DNA of 64,000 bases from Shewanella sp. KT0246 (GTDB lineage Bacteria; Pseudomonadota; Gammaproteobacteria; Enterobacterales; Shewanellaceae): the NCBI RefSeq assembly GCF_019654955.1, contig NZ_BPEV01000006.1, forward strand, positions 62,001-126,000. The letters run 5' to 3'. Shown piece after piece: positions 1 through 8,725 of the stretch; position 1 is the stretch's first letter; each line of letters starts with the position of its first letter. The position numbers and the translations under genes were made by a program. Under the pieces are notes generated by a model. That model did no database searches and was not told the origin of the DNA. It worked only from the letters and a program-made list of their open reading frames with translations.

Positions 1-1187
1 ATACAAACAGCGCCAGAGAATACCGCTTGCTCAGTTTCGCTCACCACACCTTCAGCATCGGTAGATTGTAAAGTGATCGCTTTGTTTATAACGATGGTGC
101 CAGCATTAGCAAAGTCACCTGCAACATCTAAATTGATTGTGGTACCTGAACTTGCAGCTTCAATAGCCGCAACTAATTCATCAACAGTTTTGACCACTCC
201 TGGGTCAACAGGTGGAAGGCCAGGGTCCGTCTCTTCATCAGGTAAAAGGTTATCTGACTGAGTAGTATCACCAAACACATCGTAAAGTGCAGTTGATTGG
301 TCACTTGATTCACTTATTAAGAAACCAAACTTCTCAAAAGTATTGTCTGTGAATGTTGCTGCACAGTTTTTATTTTCTTGACCTAAGTTACTTGGCACAC
401 CAATAGTGGCGGCTTTTGTTGCATCATTGGCATTAATTTCTGCGAGAGCAAAAGTATTACCCGTCATTATTGAGCCAGTATCATTGGCGTAACTGCCACC
501 GCGTGATGCAGAGCTACCACAGTTCAGGTAAAGCATACTTTGTGCATCGGTAGATTTATTACTGAAAACACTGTTAGAGATATTCACTAACCCACGAGAG
601 TAAACCCAAGCTGCGCTGTCACTTGTAGACTCTTCAAAGCCTGTGCCATCAAAGGTTAAATTATCAAGAATCACCGGCGTTTTATCTTTACCGACTTTAC
701 CTATGTTAATAACTGAATTTGATGTGCTTTCACCGCTACCACAGCTGTCCATGGTAATGTTTTCAAAGCCAATATTTGAAATGCGTGCTTGGCTGCCACC
801 ACGTAATGTTTCAGCGGCTTCTGTAGGAATATCAATACAAATTGCGCCCGATAATACAGCTTGCTCCCCAGCAACAGGATCATCAATTGCACCTTCTGCA
901 TCAGAGGTAATTAAGGTAATCGCTTTATCAATGATCACAGTGCCGACATTTTTGAACGTGCCAGCAATGTTTAAACCAATCACATCACCCGCAGTTGCTG
1001 TATCAATGGCCGCTAATAATTCAGCAGAGCTTGATGCAACAACATCAGCCACATCTGGTGTTTCTACTGGTGGTAACCCAGGATCAGTACCGCCGTCTCC
1101 TGGTGGTTCATCATAAAAATCACAACCTGCTAATAAACTTGTAGATAAAGCAATGGCCACTAAAGCCGATAGTTTTTTAATTCTCAT
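1..1187 (-). CDS. Tandem-domain beta-helix-like lipoprotein (3' end outside window)
   Basis: Open frame from ATG at 1187 to the window edge (395 codons seen, no stop), so the C-terminus is missing. A lipoprotein signal with lipobox LAGC (Cys22) is followed by a Gly/Pro-rich linker. A domain at about residues 45-115 (SSAELLAAIDTATAGD..., IIDKAITL, SDAEG, AVLSGAIC) recurs at about 332-395 (TVDELVAAIEAASSGT, IVINKAITL, STDAEG, AVFSGAVC). Both copies are preceded by the linker DPGLPPV. Asn/Gly-rich strands between them resemble a right-handed parallel beta-helix. It starts 39 bp after the PL6 alginate lyase stop, so the two are probably co-transcribed. I infer an outer-membrane or surface alginate-binding or -cleaving protein. 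No catalytic residues can be assigned. Confidence 0.75.
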   Translation of the reverse strand, partial: MRIKKLSALVAIALSTSLLAGCDFYDEPPGDGGTDPGLPPVETPDVADVVASSSAELLAAIDTATAGDVIGLNIAGTFKNVGTVIIDKAITLITSDAEGAIDDPVAGEQAVLSGAICIDIPTEAAETLRGGSQARISNIGFENITMDSCGSGESTSNSVINIGKVGKDKTPVILDNLTFDGTGFEESTSDSAAWVYSRGLVNISNSVFSNKSTDAQSMLYLNCGSSASRGGSYANDTGSIMTGNTFALAEINANDATKAATIGVPSNLGQENKNCAATFTDNTFEKFGFLISESSDQSTALYDVFGDTTQSDNLLPDEETDPGLPPVDPGVVKTVDELVAAIEAASSGTTINLDVAGDFANAGTIVINKAITLQSTDAEGVVSETEQAVFSGAVC

Positions 1188-1226
1188 TTTACTGCCCCAT
1201 TAATGAGTTTAATGTTCATCTTGTTA

Positions 1227-2777
1227 TTATTTGATACGGTAACTAGCGCCTGTATCTTGAGTGGTTAAAACTTTTAAGCCTTTTGCGCCACCATCAAAAT
1301 TGGTCGCTTCTAGCAAGCCATTTTCAGCACGTTGTAGCTTAGGATTTCGGTAAATTACGCCATCCCATGGAAGCTCAATACCTGACACTGGGCCAAAATA
1401 TAAGTCATTCTCGTAGGTAGGATTTATGAGCGGCGCCACACTATCGTTGCCTTTTAACGTCAGTGTTCTAGACGCTTTGGCATAAGACAAATTGTTCTTA
1501 AAACTGATATCAGTCCCTGCAAATATGGTGCTGACTTTAGCGTTGTCATATAGGCTGACACGATGAGTTTTGGTGGAGTAAAGAATGTTTTGACGAGAGT
1601 CGACAATGGTGTTGTTTTCGATGCTGACCTTATAAGGCGTAGCTTGCTTATTTAGCTCTTTCCCTTTGACATCGTTATTTAAGGTCTCGCCATTTTCGAC
1701 ATCGGTAATACCTGTATTTACCGCAATGCCACCACGGACGTCACCAGTCCCCATGACTCGCTCAATATAGTTATTTCGAATGATATGGCCTGCATCGTAA
1801 AAGCGGATACCGCCTGACTGCTTTTTGTTATTACCTAAAATCACATTATCTTCGACAACGTTATTAGTACCGTGGCGCAAAGAAATCATCGAAGCGTTAT
1901 CAACGAAGGTATTGCCTCTTAATGTATTGCCACCAGATTTAAGAGAAACTAACTCAGTTTCGCCGTCACACTTGAGGAATAAGTTGTCTTCAATTAAGGT
2001 TTTCGAAGCATAAATAGAACTCTTTGAATCACCTAAACGAATAGCTTCCCAGCTGTTTGAGTTATAACGCACCGCATCAGGGTTATCGAACTCATTAAAC
2101 TGGTTATGTTGCTGATTATAAAAAAGGTTACCTTTGATGGTGTGGTGATCAGGCGTGGTATCACCTTTCTTTTTCTGCACGCCAATCAGGGTGCCACGTT
2201 TATGCTTACCTTCAAAAGTATTGTTAATTAGGCTGTTGTGCTTGCCATATAAAGAAATCCACAAGTATTTAGGGTATTCAGCGCGTTTATCGTCTGGCTG
2301 ATAAAGGTAATCGTCGTTGAAGAAGTAGAAAGTAGAGTTGGTCAGCGTATTATTATCACCACGGAAAACCACACCGCCCATTCTTTCAGCTGGGCCACCG
2401 TCGGTAAATACGACACCGTCTAAAGTAATGTTATTTCCACGTAAATTAAATTGCACTAACCCTGTAAACCAAACTTCGCCAGGATTCGCCGCTTTAATGG
2501 TGACATTGTTTGCTTTGATATCAAACTTACCAAGGTTGGCATATTTGCCAGCATCAATGACGAGTGTTTCGCCATCTTGGAGTGTGAGCAATTTATCTTT
2601 TAATGCGGCAGCATCTGCTGTTTGCAAAGATGTCGCATCAATAGCACTTTTATTATTTTGCTCAACCATTGGTCCTGTGATTGTTGCTGTCCCCACAACA
2701 TCAACCGCAGGCTCGGTAGCTGCACAACCTGCCAGCAATACCAAAGAAATAGCTGAAGCGATAATACGCTTTTTCAT
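1227..2777 (-). CDS. PL6-family alginate lyase (chondroitinase-B-like), lipoprotein
   Basis: Right-handed beta-helix lyase of the chondroitinase B/PL6 family, which cleaves alginate by beta-elimination. The start at 2777 is chosen over an in-frame ATG at 2810 because it is preceded by a purine-rich GGGGAAAG and begins directly with the signal MKKRIIASAISLVLLAGC (lipobox, Cys18). Numbered from this start (516 aa), the family motifs are visible: Glu273 and Glu275 in DGETELVSLKSGG (calcium ligands in the family), the Bronsted-base Lys280 and the acid Arg301 in SLRHG. NSWEAIRLGDS precedes them. Two TTGTATTAT boxes lie just upstream. It is followed by the tandem beta-helix lipoprotein. M-block or MG preference cannot be judged from sequence. 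Confidence 0.93.
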   Translation of the reverse strand: MKKRIIASAISLVLLAGCAATEPAVDVVGTATITGPMVEQNNKSAIDATSLQTADAAALKDKLLTLQDGETLVIDAGKYANLGKFDIKANNVTIKAANPGEVWFTGLVQFNLRGNNITLDGVVFTDGGPAERMGGVVFRGDNNTLTNSTFYFFNDDYLYQPDDKRAEYPKYLWISLYGKHNSLINNTFEGKHKRGTLIGVQKKKGDTTPDHHTIKGNLFYNQQHNQFNEFDNPDAVRYNSNSWEAIRLGDSKSSIYASKTLIEDNLFLKCDGETELVSLKSGGNTLRGNTFVDNASMISLRHGTNNVVEDNVILGNNKKQSGGIRFYDAGHIIRNNYIERVMGTGDVRGGIAVNTGITDVENGETLNNDVKGKELNKQATPYKVSIENNTIVDSRQNILYSTKTHRVSLYDNAKVSTIFAGTDISFKNNLSYAKASRTLTLKGNDSVAPLINPTYENDLYFGPVSGIELPWDGVIYRNPKLQRAENGLLEATNFDGGAKGLKVLTTQDTGASYRIK

Positions 2778-2794
2778 ACTTTCCCCTTTCCCAT

Positions 2795-2827
2795 TTGTAT
2801 TATTTAACACAAGCTTATTTGTATTAT
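2795..2827 (-). promoter_or_regulatory. Two candidate GntR-type operator half-sites upstream of PL6 gene
   Basis: TTGTATTAT occurs at 2795-2803 and again at 2819-2827, 24 bp apart in the same orientation, 18-50 bp before the PL6 start codon. The same core recurs ahead of the other alginate genes (3048, 8158, 8331, 22966, 23133). The full form TTGTATTACAA fits the FadR-subfamily pattern TNGTNNNACNA. Function is inferred. Confidence 0.45.
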
Positions 2828-3047
2828 TAATCTTTTGGTAGGAAAAACTGTGAGATTGTTCATAAACTAACTAATTAGGAGTATAAAATTGATTATCTTT
2901 TGTCACCCAAGCGAAAAAAACCTTAACAACAGAGCTTTCAGGGTAAACTTTAACCACAGAAATTAACAATAATCTCATTAATTGATTACTAATTGAGTAT
3001 AATATTAAAAATTTCTCCCACAAATTTGTTTTAAAAAGTAAGATATA

Positions 3048-3058
3048 TTGTCTTACAA
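3048..3058 (+). promoter_or_regulatory. Candidate GntR/FadR-type operator upstream of PL7 gene
   Basis: TTGTCTTACAA is a full dyad matching TNGTNNNACNA, ending 18 bp before the PL7 start codon. It differs by one base from the box at 23133 in front of kdgF. It also sits in a larger inverted repeat (GTAAGA at 3038, TCTTAC at 3051). Confidence 0.45.
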
Positions 3059-3076
3059 ATAAGGAAGGTTGTCGTT

Positions 3077-4030
3077 ATGTTAATGCGTATATTCATCTCT
3101 AATGTATTACTTATACTCCTTTTAGGTTGTTCAGGTTCTTCTGATTCACCTGAAATGCCTCCTGAAATGCCTCCTGAAACGCCTCCTGAAGAGCCTCCTT
3201 GCGAAACGTGTAATTGGACCATTGAGCAATGGAAGTTGACTATTCCTGAGAGTAAAGACAGCTTTTATGGTTCAGGGGGGACAAGCGCAGCAGAACTCAA
3301 ACCCTCCACATGCAGTAATAATCAAACCTTATCTAACGATACCGACATTGCCTATTTCTGGACTGAGAAAAGTCCACAGCAAATGGTGTTTAATGTTGAT
3401 TTAGGAATGGATGGCGCGACCACGCCTAATACTCAATATGTTCGCTCAGAATTACGAGAGCTTTATCGATTTGATACAGAAAACCCTTGTTCTGCGACCA
3501 ATCAGAATTGGGCGATCAGCGGTAAACACCAATTAGAGTCTTCGCTTAATATTATCCAGTACCCACAGATAACGTCGGTTAGTCCTAAAGTCATCGTCGG
3601 CCAAGTACATGGTAAAGATATCAAACAAGCATTAGTTAAAGTCCTATGGGAAGGTAGCGAGAAGCCTGTCAGGGTGATCTTAAATGATAGTTTTAAACCC
3701 GATAATCAAACTTGTGATAGCTGCCAACCATTTAGTATTGAGCTTGGTACAGCTAAAGCTTACGAAGATTGGCAATATGCAATTGAAGTCGATACTGCTG
3801 GCATAACACTGACAACGATAATTTCAGGCATTAGCACTCAGAAATTATTAAAGTGGGGCGAGCCCGTCATTGCTAACGATGGTAAAGAGTACACTTTAGA
3901 TACAGCTTGGCTTAATGAAGAATATTACTTTAAAGCCGGTATTTATCCGCAAATTGTCACTTCATCAGATTATGCTGGACAAATTTTTGAAGTTGGCTTT
4001 ACCGAACTCAAGGTGACTCATGCTCCATAG
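3077..4030 (+). CDS. PL7-family alginate lyase, lipoprotein
   Basis: Jelly-roll alginate lyase (alginate lyase 2 domain). The three signature strands are present: RSELRE at 123-128, QVH at 176-178 (the QIH/QVH element linked to substrate preference) and YFKAGIYPQ at 284-292. They supply the expected Arg, Gln/His and Tyr active-site residues. The N-terminus is a lipoprotein signal (LLLGC, Cys18), followed by a Ser/Asp stretch and a Pro-rich linker built on repeats of PEMP/PETP that should hold the domain off the membrane. Start supported by AAGGAAGG 9 bp upstream. At 317 aa it is a single catalytic domain with no carbohydrate-binding module. Likely an endolytic enzyme at the outer membrane. 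Confidence 0.93.
   Translation: MLMRIFISNVLLILLLGCSGSSDSPEMPPEMPPETPPEEPPCETCNWTIEQWKLTIPESKDSFYGSGGTSAAELKPSTCSNNQTLSNDTDIAYFWTEKSPQQMVFNVDLGMDGATTPNTQYVRSELRELYRFDTENPCSATNQNWAISGKHQLESSLNIIQYPQITSVSPKVIVGQVHGKDIKQALVKVLWEGSEKPVRVILNDSFKPDNQTCDSCQPFSIELGTAKAYEDWQYAIEVDTAGITLTTIISGISTQKLLKWGEPVIANDGKEYTLDTAWLNEEYYFKAGIYPQIVTSSDYAGQIFEVGFTELKVTHAP
3156..3200 (+). repeat. Short in-frame tandem repeat coding the Pro-rich linker
   Basis: A 12-base unit (roughly CTCCTGAAATGC) is repeated three to four times with drift in the PL7 gene, coding PEMPPEMPPETPPEEPP. Slippage here would change linker length without a frameshift. Confidence 0.7.
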
Positions 4031-4138
4031 TTAGGCTATAGCCGTAACTGCTCAGGCTGCTTAAATTTTCATGCAGCTTGAGAAAATAGAGTTTAAGCTA
4101 GGTTAGATCATTAGTTATTTAATATTTAAGGTACAGAA

Positions 4139-6004
4139 ATGGACGAATCTTTACTTCCTAATGTCATCCAATTTATTGGACAAATCGATCCATTTGATAA
4201 ACTGCCTAAAACCGTGGTGCGCGATCTCGCTGAAGTGGTAAAAATTATCTATGTAGCCCAAGGCGAAGTGGTCGACTTATCTGCTGATAATGAAGAAAAG
4301 CACCTTTATATTGTTCGTTCAGGTGCCATGGAGCAACGTAAAAAAAGTGGCGTACTTCGCGCCCGTTTAGAAGCTGAAGACTTATTCGGTTTTACCTTTC
4401 TAGATTCTGATGTTGATGATGATCAAGGATATCAAGCCACCGCCATTGAACCTTGCTTACTGTATCTAATCCCACACTCTGCGCTTCAATCCTTATTCAC
4501 TAAGACCCCAGAATATGCCGAGCATTTCGCATCTCAAGCTCAGGTACGCTTAAACTCAGCATTAGATGTTGTATGGTCGAATAAGGAAAAAGGGCTCTTT
4601 ATACGTAAAGTTAAAGATGTGGCCAGTGGCCGTATCGCGGTGGTTACCGCAGATATGAGCATTCAGGCTGTTGCCCATGAAATGCGTATGATTAAGCGCA
4701 CCTCATGCGCGGTGATTTATGAGAATGAAAAAATTGTTGGTTTGATTACCGATCGAGACATGACCAAACGCGTCATCGTTGAAGGCTATCCAATTGATAA
4801 CCCTATTAAAGATGTGATGACGTCAAACCCGTTAACGGTCACCCCAGACGATCTTGTGTTGCAAGCTGCATCACTTATGATGCAATACAATGTGCGAAAC
4901 CTACCTGTAGTTGAAAACAATAAAGTAGTGGGCTTATTAACCACCACTCACTTGGTGCAAAATCACCGCATGCAGGCAATCTTCCTAATAGAAAAGATTA
5001 AGTATGCCGTCAGCGTTAAAGAATTAGCCGAGTTAAACCCTGAGCGCCAAGCTATTTTCGAAGCCTTAGTTGAAGGAAAAGTCGTTCCTGAAACCATAGG
5101 TAAAGTGATGGCAATGATTTTTGATGCTTACACGCGAAGGTTAATCAATATTATGATTGATCAACTTGGTGCGCCGCCTTGTGATTTTGCCTGGATTGTC
5201 GCAGGTTCCCACGCCCGTAATGAGGTTCATTGTTTAACAGACCAAGATAGCGCGATCGTTTTAGCAGACAATGCCACCGATAATGATCGTATTTACTTTA
5301 AACATTTGGCTGACTTTGTCACTCAAGGGCTTGATCGCTGTGACTTCCCATTATGTACTGGTCATTACATGCCGACTACCGAGAAGTGGCGCCAACCTTT
5401 ATTAATGTGGAAACAGTATTATAAGAAGTGGGTCGCTAATCCTGAATACGAACGCCTATTAAATATCAGTGTCTTTTTAGAAATCAGAACTGTATTTGGT
5501 AACCCAACCTATGAGCAAGAACTGCATCAGTCAATGCATAGCCACATTCGCAACAATGCCGAGTTCTTGGGTATTTTGGTAAAAGATGCCACCAACACGA
5601 GTCCACCACTCGGTATTTTTAATTCCTTGGTTTTAGAAAAAAGTGGTGAGAACAATAAAACCCTCAATATTAAGAAATACGCGATTAATTTAATTATCGA
5701 TTTAGCGCGGATTTACGCTTTAGCTGTGGGCAGTGATGCGTTACAAACCGAGGCTAGATTTGAGGCTGCCAATAAAGCTGGAGTGTTAAGCGATGACGCC
5801 TTTAAAAATATCATGGGGGCTTATCGGTTTATTTTATCGTTCAGATATAGCCATCAATTAACCGCTTTAAAAGAAGGCAAAGTTCCAGACAATCACATTA
5901 ATCCAGACACCTTTGGCAGCTTCGAGCGTAAACATTTAAAAGATGCCTTTAGGATCATTGCAGATCAACAAGATGCGGCTAAATTGCGCTTTGGAAATAT
6001 CTAA
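4139..6004 (+). CDS. cNMP-binding / CBS-pair / DUF294 nucleotidyltransferase-like protein
   Basis: A 621-aa putative signalling protein with the common order: a cyclic-nucleotide-binding-like domain (about 15-135), two CBS motifs (about 165-280, with ITDRDMTKRVIVEG and VVENNKVVGLLTTTHLV), a DUF294 nucleotidyltransferase-like domain (about 300-440, GSHARNEVHCLTDQDSAIVL with the G-S...D-x-D pattern) and a DUF294 C-terminal helical domain. The product is probably cytoplasmic because no signal or membrane segment is seen. Its stop overlaps the start of a DnaQ-like exonuclease (TAATG), so the two are translationally coupled. In related bacteria this pair often accompanies acetate or cation/solute symporters, but here it sits between two alginate lyase genes. 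The substrate is unknown. Confidence 0.88.
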   Translation: MDESLLPNVIQFIGQIDPFDKLPKTVVRDLAEVVKIIYVAQGEVVDLSADNEEKHLYIVRSGAMEQRKKSGVLRARLEAEDLFGFTFLDSDVDDDQGYQATAIEPCLLYLIPHSALQSLFTKTPEYAEHFASQAQVRLNSALDVVWSNKEKGLFIRKVKDVASGRIAVVTADMSIQAVAHEMRMIKRTSCAVIYENEKIVGLITDRDMTKRVIVEGYPIDNPIKDVMTSNPLTVTPDDLVLQAASLMMQYNVRNLPVVENNKVVGLLTTTHLVQNHRMQAIFLIEKIKYAVSVKELAELNPERQAIFEALVEGKVVPETIGKVMAMIFDAYTRRLINIMIDQLGAPPCDFAWIVAGSHARNEVHCLTDQDSAIVLADNATDNDRIYFKHLADFVTQGLDRCDFPLCTGHYMPTTEKWRQPLLMWKQYYKKWVANPEYERLLNISVFLEIRTVFGNPTYEQELHQSMHSHIRNNAEFLGILVKDATNTSPPLGIFNSLVLEKSGENNKTLNIKKYAINLIIDLARIYALAVGSDALQTEARFEAANKAGVLSDDAFKNIMGAYRFILSFRYSHQLTALKEGKVPDNHINPDTFGSFERKHLKDAFRIIADQQDAAKLRFGNI

Positions 6005-6723
6005 TGAGTCTTTTAGATTACTTTCATCCCCTGTCAGCTTTAAAAAGGCAGCGTGAAAATTTTAAGATTAAAGACAGCTTAATTAGTAGTTTAGTCGAGC
6101 CAACCTCAGCGCCATTACCTGAGCTTAACGCCTTGTGCAGTGAACAGAGTTACGTGGTACTTGATATTGAAACCACAGGGTTTGATCCTGTCGAAGATGA
6201 AATACTCAGCATGGGCTGGGTAGTGATAAAAAATCAACAAATTGATTTAGCCAATAGCCAGCATGTTTATATAAAGCATTTTGATAAGGTAAAACCTGAG
6301 TCAGCAGTGATTAACCATATCACGCCGCAAATGTTGGCTAACGGAGTATCGCTTCATGAAGCCATGAGTTACTTCTTCACTCATCTTAGCGACAAGGTGT
6401 TAGTGGCTCACGGTTCGGTGATTGAAGCTGAATTTATCAATTACTACGCAAAAAAATATTGGCAACTACCAACCCTACCCTTACTTTGGCTCGACACCTT
6501 ATGCTTAGAAAAGCACTTTGCTACTGCAATCGATCATTATTCAGATGTCGACTTAACATTAGCTGGAACCCGAAAACGCTACGGATTACCTGAATATAAT
6601 AGCCACAATGCCTTAGTCGATGCCCTCGGCGCAGCAGAATTGTTATTAGCTCAACAAAAAAGACTATCAAGAGGCAGTCGTGATAGCTTTGCCCGCTTAT
6701 ATAGGCTCAGTCAACGTAAATAG
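6004..6723 (+). CDS. DnaQ-like 3'-5' exonuclease (DEDDh)
   Basis: Exonuclease of 239 aa. Motif I is LDIETTG with Asp54 and Glu56. Motif III is HNALVDA with His201 and Asp206. Motif II reads AHGSVIEAEF, where Glu141 stands where most family members have Asp, a variant seen in this PolC-like subgroup. The ATG overlaps the previous stop codon, so it is read as a two-gene operon with the CBS/DUF294 protein. The substrate is unknown, and proofreading by the replicative polymerase is unlikely for this subgroup. Confidence 0.88.
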   Translation: MSLLDYFHPLSALKRQRENFKIKDSLISSLVEPTSAPLPELNALCSEQSYVVLDIETTGFDPVEDEILSMGWVVIKNQQIDLANSQHVYIKHFDKVKPESAVINHITPQMLANGVSLHEAMSYFFTHLSDKVLVAHGSVIEAEFINYYAKKYWQLPTLPLLWLDTLCLEKHFATAIDHYSDVDLTLAGTRKRYGLPEYNSHNALVDALGAAELLLAQQKRLSRGSRDSFARLYRLSQRK

Positions 6724-6777
6724 AAGTATGTAAAAGTTAGACATGACAAATGGCTGACAACCAAAAGAGCAAATAAC

Positions 6778-6824
6778 AAAAAGCGAATACCCCCTGAATT
6801 CAACTCCTAGGTATTCGCTTTTTT
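6778..6824. terminator. Bidirectional rho-independent terminator
   Basis: A 14-bp stem (AAAAAGCGAATACC / GGTATTCGCTTTTT) with an 18-base loop and T-runs on both strands lies between the convergent exonuclease and PF05426 lyase genes. Confidence 0.85.
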
Positions 6825-6883
6825 ATTTAACCTGAACTTTGATTAAGAGGCTTATTAAACTCGCTTAAAACTGTTATTAGCAA

Positions 6884-8137
6884 CTACTCAGCACGATACA
6901 ACAATTCAATTTCACGTTGAGCCCATACTTCTGCCAAGTTTTTACTCACAGTATATTGGCTAAAGTCAGTGTCTTTAGCTAACTTAATCCACTGATTATT
7001 ATCTAATACCTGACCCGCTTTTAAGTATATTGGCGACATACGCGCGATCCTGCGGCTATCTTTTTCAGGAAACGGCCACTTTGCTTGAGGGTCGTTATAC
7101 TTCGCCATAAAATCGATGCCTTTTGATAATGACACTCCTTGTTGATTTTCATAGTGCCATAAATCAACCCCCACTTTATCGCCAAGCTGAGCAATGCCCA
7201 CTAGTGGATCTAAGCTAAAGTAATGATAGTGATACGAACGAGTACGCTGGGCCTCATGGGGCTGCGAGCCATCTTCAGCAAACTGAGTATCAACTCGCAC
7301 CTTACCTTTTTGTACCATTTGCTTAGTTAAATGTGCATTCCCAAGGAAATAAGCAATACCTGCCATTTGATAATCGTACCAAGTGCCATGATTATTAGGG
7401 GCATAAGCTTCACCTTTTGGTCCGCCGCTTAAGTCATCTTCAATCAACCAATCAAGATAATCGCTATACCATTGGTTAATCCCTTGCTCATCTTTGTCTG
7501 TCCAAGCAGGGGATTGAGATAAAATAGCTATCGCATCTAAGTTTCGTTCAACCAGCGTTCGGGTATCAATCAAGCCACTGCGTCTTCCATCGGCAACACC
7601 AGGAACACCTTGACCGAAATTAACATTCGGATTCATCCGAGTCGCATCATCTATATACCAAGCTCGAACTAGCTCAATAGCTTTATTGGCATAAGCCTCA
7701 TCTTCACTGAAGTAATAAGCCAACGCTAACGCACGCACAGTACGAGTAAAAGTACCAATACGCACTGAATCCGTTTCGTCAGATTTAGACGCAGGATTCG
7801 TTTTCCCATCAAAACGTATCCAAGGCAGGCCATCCACTTTAGTTTCATCAGGCCACCAATAAGGACTAATACTCATATAGTCATTTTTATCACCGCTAGG
7901 AGGAGTGAACCCTTTATGTGCAACACTAAAAATGCCTACTTGCTTACCAATTTCCGCTTCTTCTATTAATTGCTGATAACTGTGTTGCATAGCTTTTGGC
8001 GCATTATCTGACTGTAATAAAGCACGATTAGTCGCCAATGTGGCCTCGTCTAAAAAAACAAAATTTGCAGCCCATGCAGAACTATTGGCAAAAACGCCCA
8101 TTAAGGCGACTGCACATAAAGATTTTGGGACTTTCAT
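6884..8137 (-). CDS. Exported alginate lyase, PF05426 (PL5/PL38-type)
   Basis: An (alpha/alpha) toroid lyase of 417 aa. A Sec signal peptide ends near AWA-AN (residue 23-24). The PF05426 landmarks are DYMSISPYWWPD (86-97), NPASKSDETD, NNHGTWYD with Asn249 and His250, and RTRSYHYHYFSLDP (298-310) carrying the Arg/Tyr residues used by this fold. The YWWPD and NNHGTW wording is closer to the PL38-like branch than to biofilm AlgL. Both branches act on mannuronate-rich polymers or glucuronan, so I call alginate lyase with PL family open. It has no lipobox and is therefore periplasmic or secreted. It is divergent from the symporter gene, with TTGTATTAC boxes between them. Confidence 0.85.
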   Translation of the reverse strand: MKVPKSLCAVALMGVFANSSAWAANFVFLDEATLATNRALLQSDNAPKAMQHSYQQLIEEAEIGKQVGIFSVAHKGFTPPSGDKNDYMSISPYWWPDETKVDGLPWIRFDGKTNPASKSDETDSVRIGTFTRTVRALALAYYFSEDEAYANKAIELVRAWYIDDATRMNPNVNFGQGVPGVADGRRSGLIDTRTLVERNLDAIAILSQSPAWTDKDEQGINQWYSDYLDWLIEDDLSGGPKGEAYAPNNHGTWYDYQMAGIAYFLGNAHLTKQMVQKGKVRVDTQFAEDGSQPHEAQRTRSYHYHYFSLDPLVGIAQLGDKVGVDLWHYENQQGVSLSKGIDFMAKYNDPQAKWPFPEKDSRRIARMSPIYLKAGQVLDNNQWIKLAKDTDFSQYTVSKNLAEVWAQREIELLYRAE

Positions 8138-8157
8138 TTGCTACCTCCAACTATTAA

Positions 8158-8166
8158 GTAATACAA
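8158..8166 (-). promoter_or_regulatory. Candidate GntR-type box before PF05426 lyase
   Basis: GTAATACAA, i.e. TTGTATTAC on the coding strand, 20 bp upstream of the lyase ATG. Same core as 22966-22974 and 23133-23143. Confidence 0.4.
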
Positions 8167-8330
8167 ATATAGCACAAGGTAAAAGCAATTCAGTGATTTC
8201 GATCATGAAAAATCACAATCCATAATTCAAAAATAAAACATTAAATCATAAATAACAGCAACTTAAAGAAAATGACGTTCTAATTTGATAAATACTGCAA
8301 TGAAATATGACCCGCATCTCACAATTGATA

Positions 8331-8339
8331 TTGTATTAT
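8331..8339 (+). promoter_or_regulatory. Candidate GntR-type box upstream of symporter
   Basis: TTGTATTAT inside ATATTGTATTATGTTAG. The surrounding ATATTGTATTA matches the box before kdgF (ATATTGTATTACAA), but it is far (387 bp) from the symporter start. Confidence 0.35.
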
Positions 8340-8725
8340 GTTAGTATCATTTTATTAATTTAGTGAGAATTCAGTTAACAGTCCTTACCTTGTTTAGCCG
8401 ATAGGGTTCCAGTGGACATGATGAATTAAGTCTTATTAATGCTTTTATCGCTAACAAATGAGTAAGCACCTTTTACTAACAAAATTGATAAAAGGTCTAA
8501 CTGAAGTTAGCCACTGACGCAATGAGTAAGCGGTTGCTATCAGTTTTTTGAACGGCAATTGAGCCATTCATACAAAAAGAGTTATTAACGTTTTTAATAA
8601 AGTCAGTCTGATTACATAGTGACTAATTTACACAATGATTAGTTTGCACGGTAATAAAGACTTGTTTTTCAGCATTGCTGCTGAAGTTGGTTCCCATAGA
8701 TTTACTCTTAGAAAAGGTTATAAAA

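Larger units (their letters stand above)
8138..8725. promoter_or_regulatory. Divergent promoter region, lyase / symporter
   Basis: 588 bp without a credible gene. It holds a GTAATACAA box at 8158-8166 (20 bp from the lyase start) and TTGTATTAT at 8331-8339. The remaining 390 bp before the symporter are AT-rich and contain no ORF with a ribosome site, so the symporter has a long 5' leader or a distant promoter. Confidence 0.45.

Noticed and set aside
643-1116. 157-codon plus-strand frame
   Set aside because: Antisense to the lipoprotein ORF. The minus frame has a lipobox, a linker and a repeated domain, while the plus frame has no ribosome site or recognisable pattern.
2338-2841. 167-codon plus-strand frame over the PL6 N-terminus
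   Set aside because: Antisense shadow of the PL6 gene, which has all catalytic motifs.
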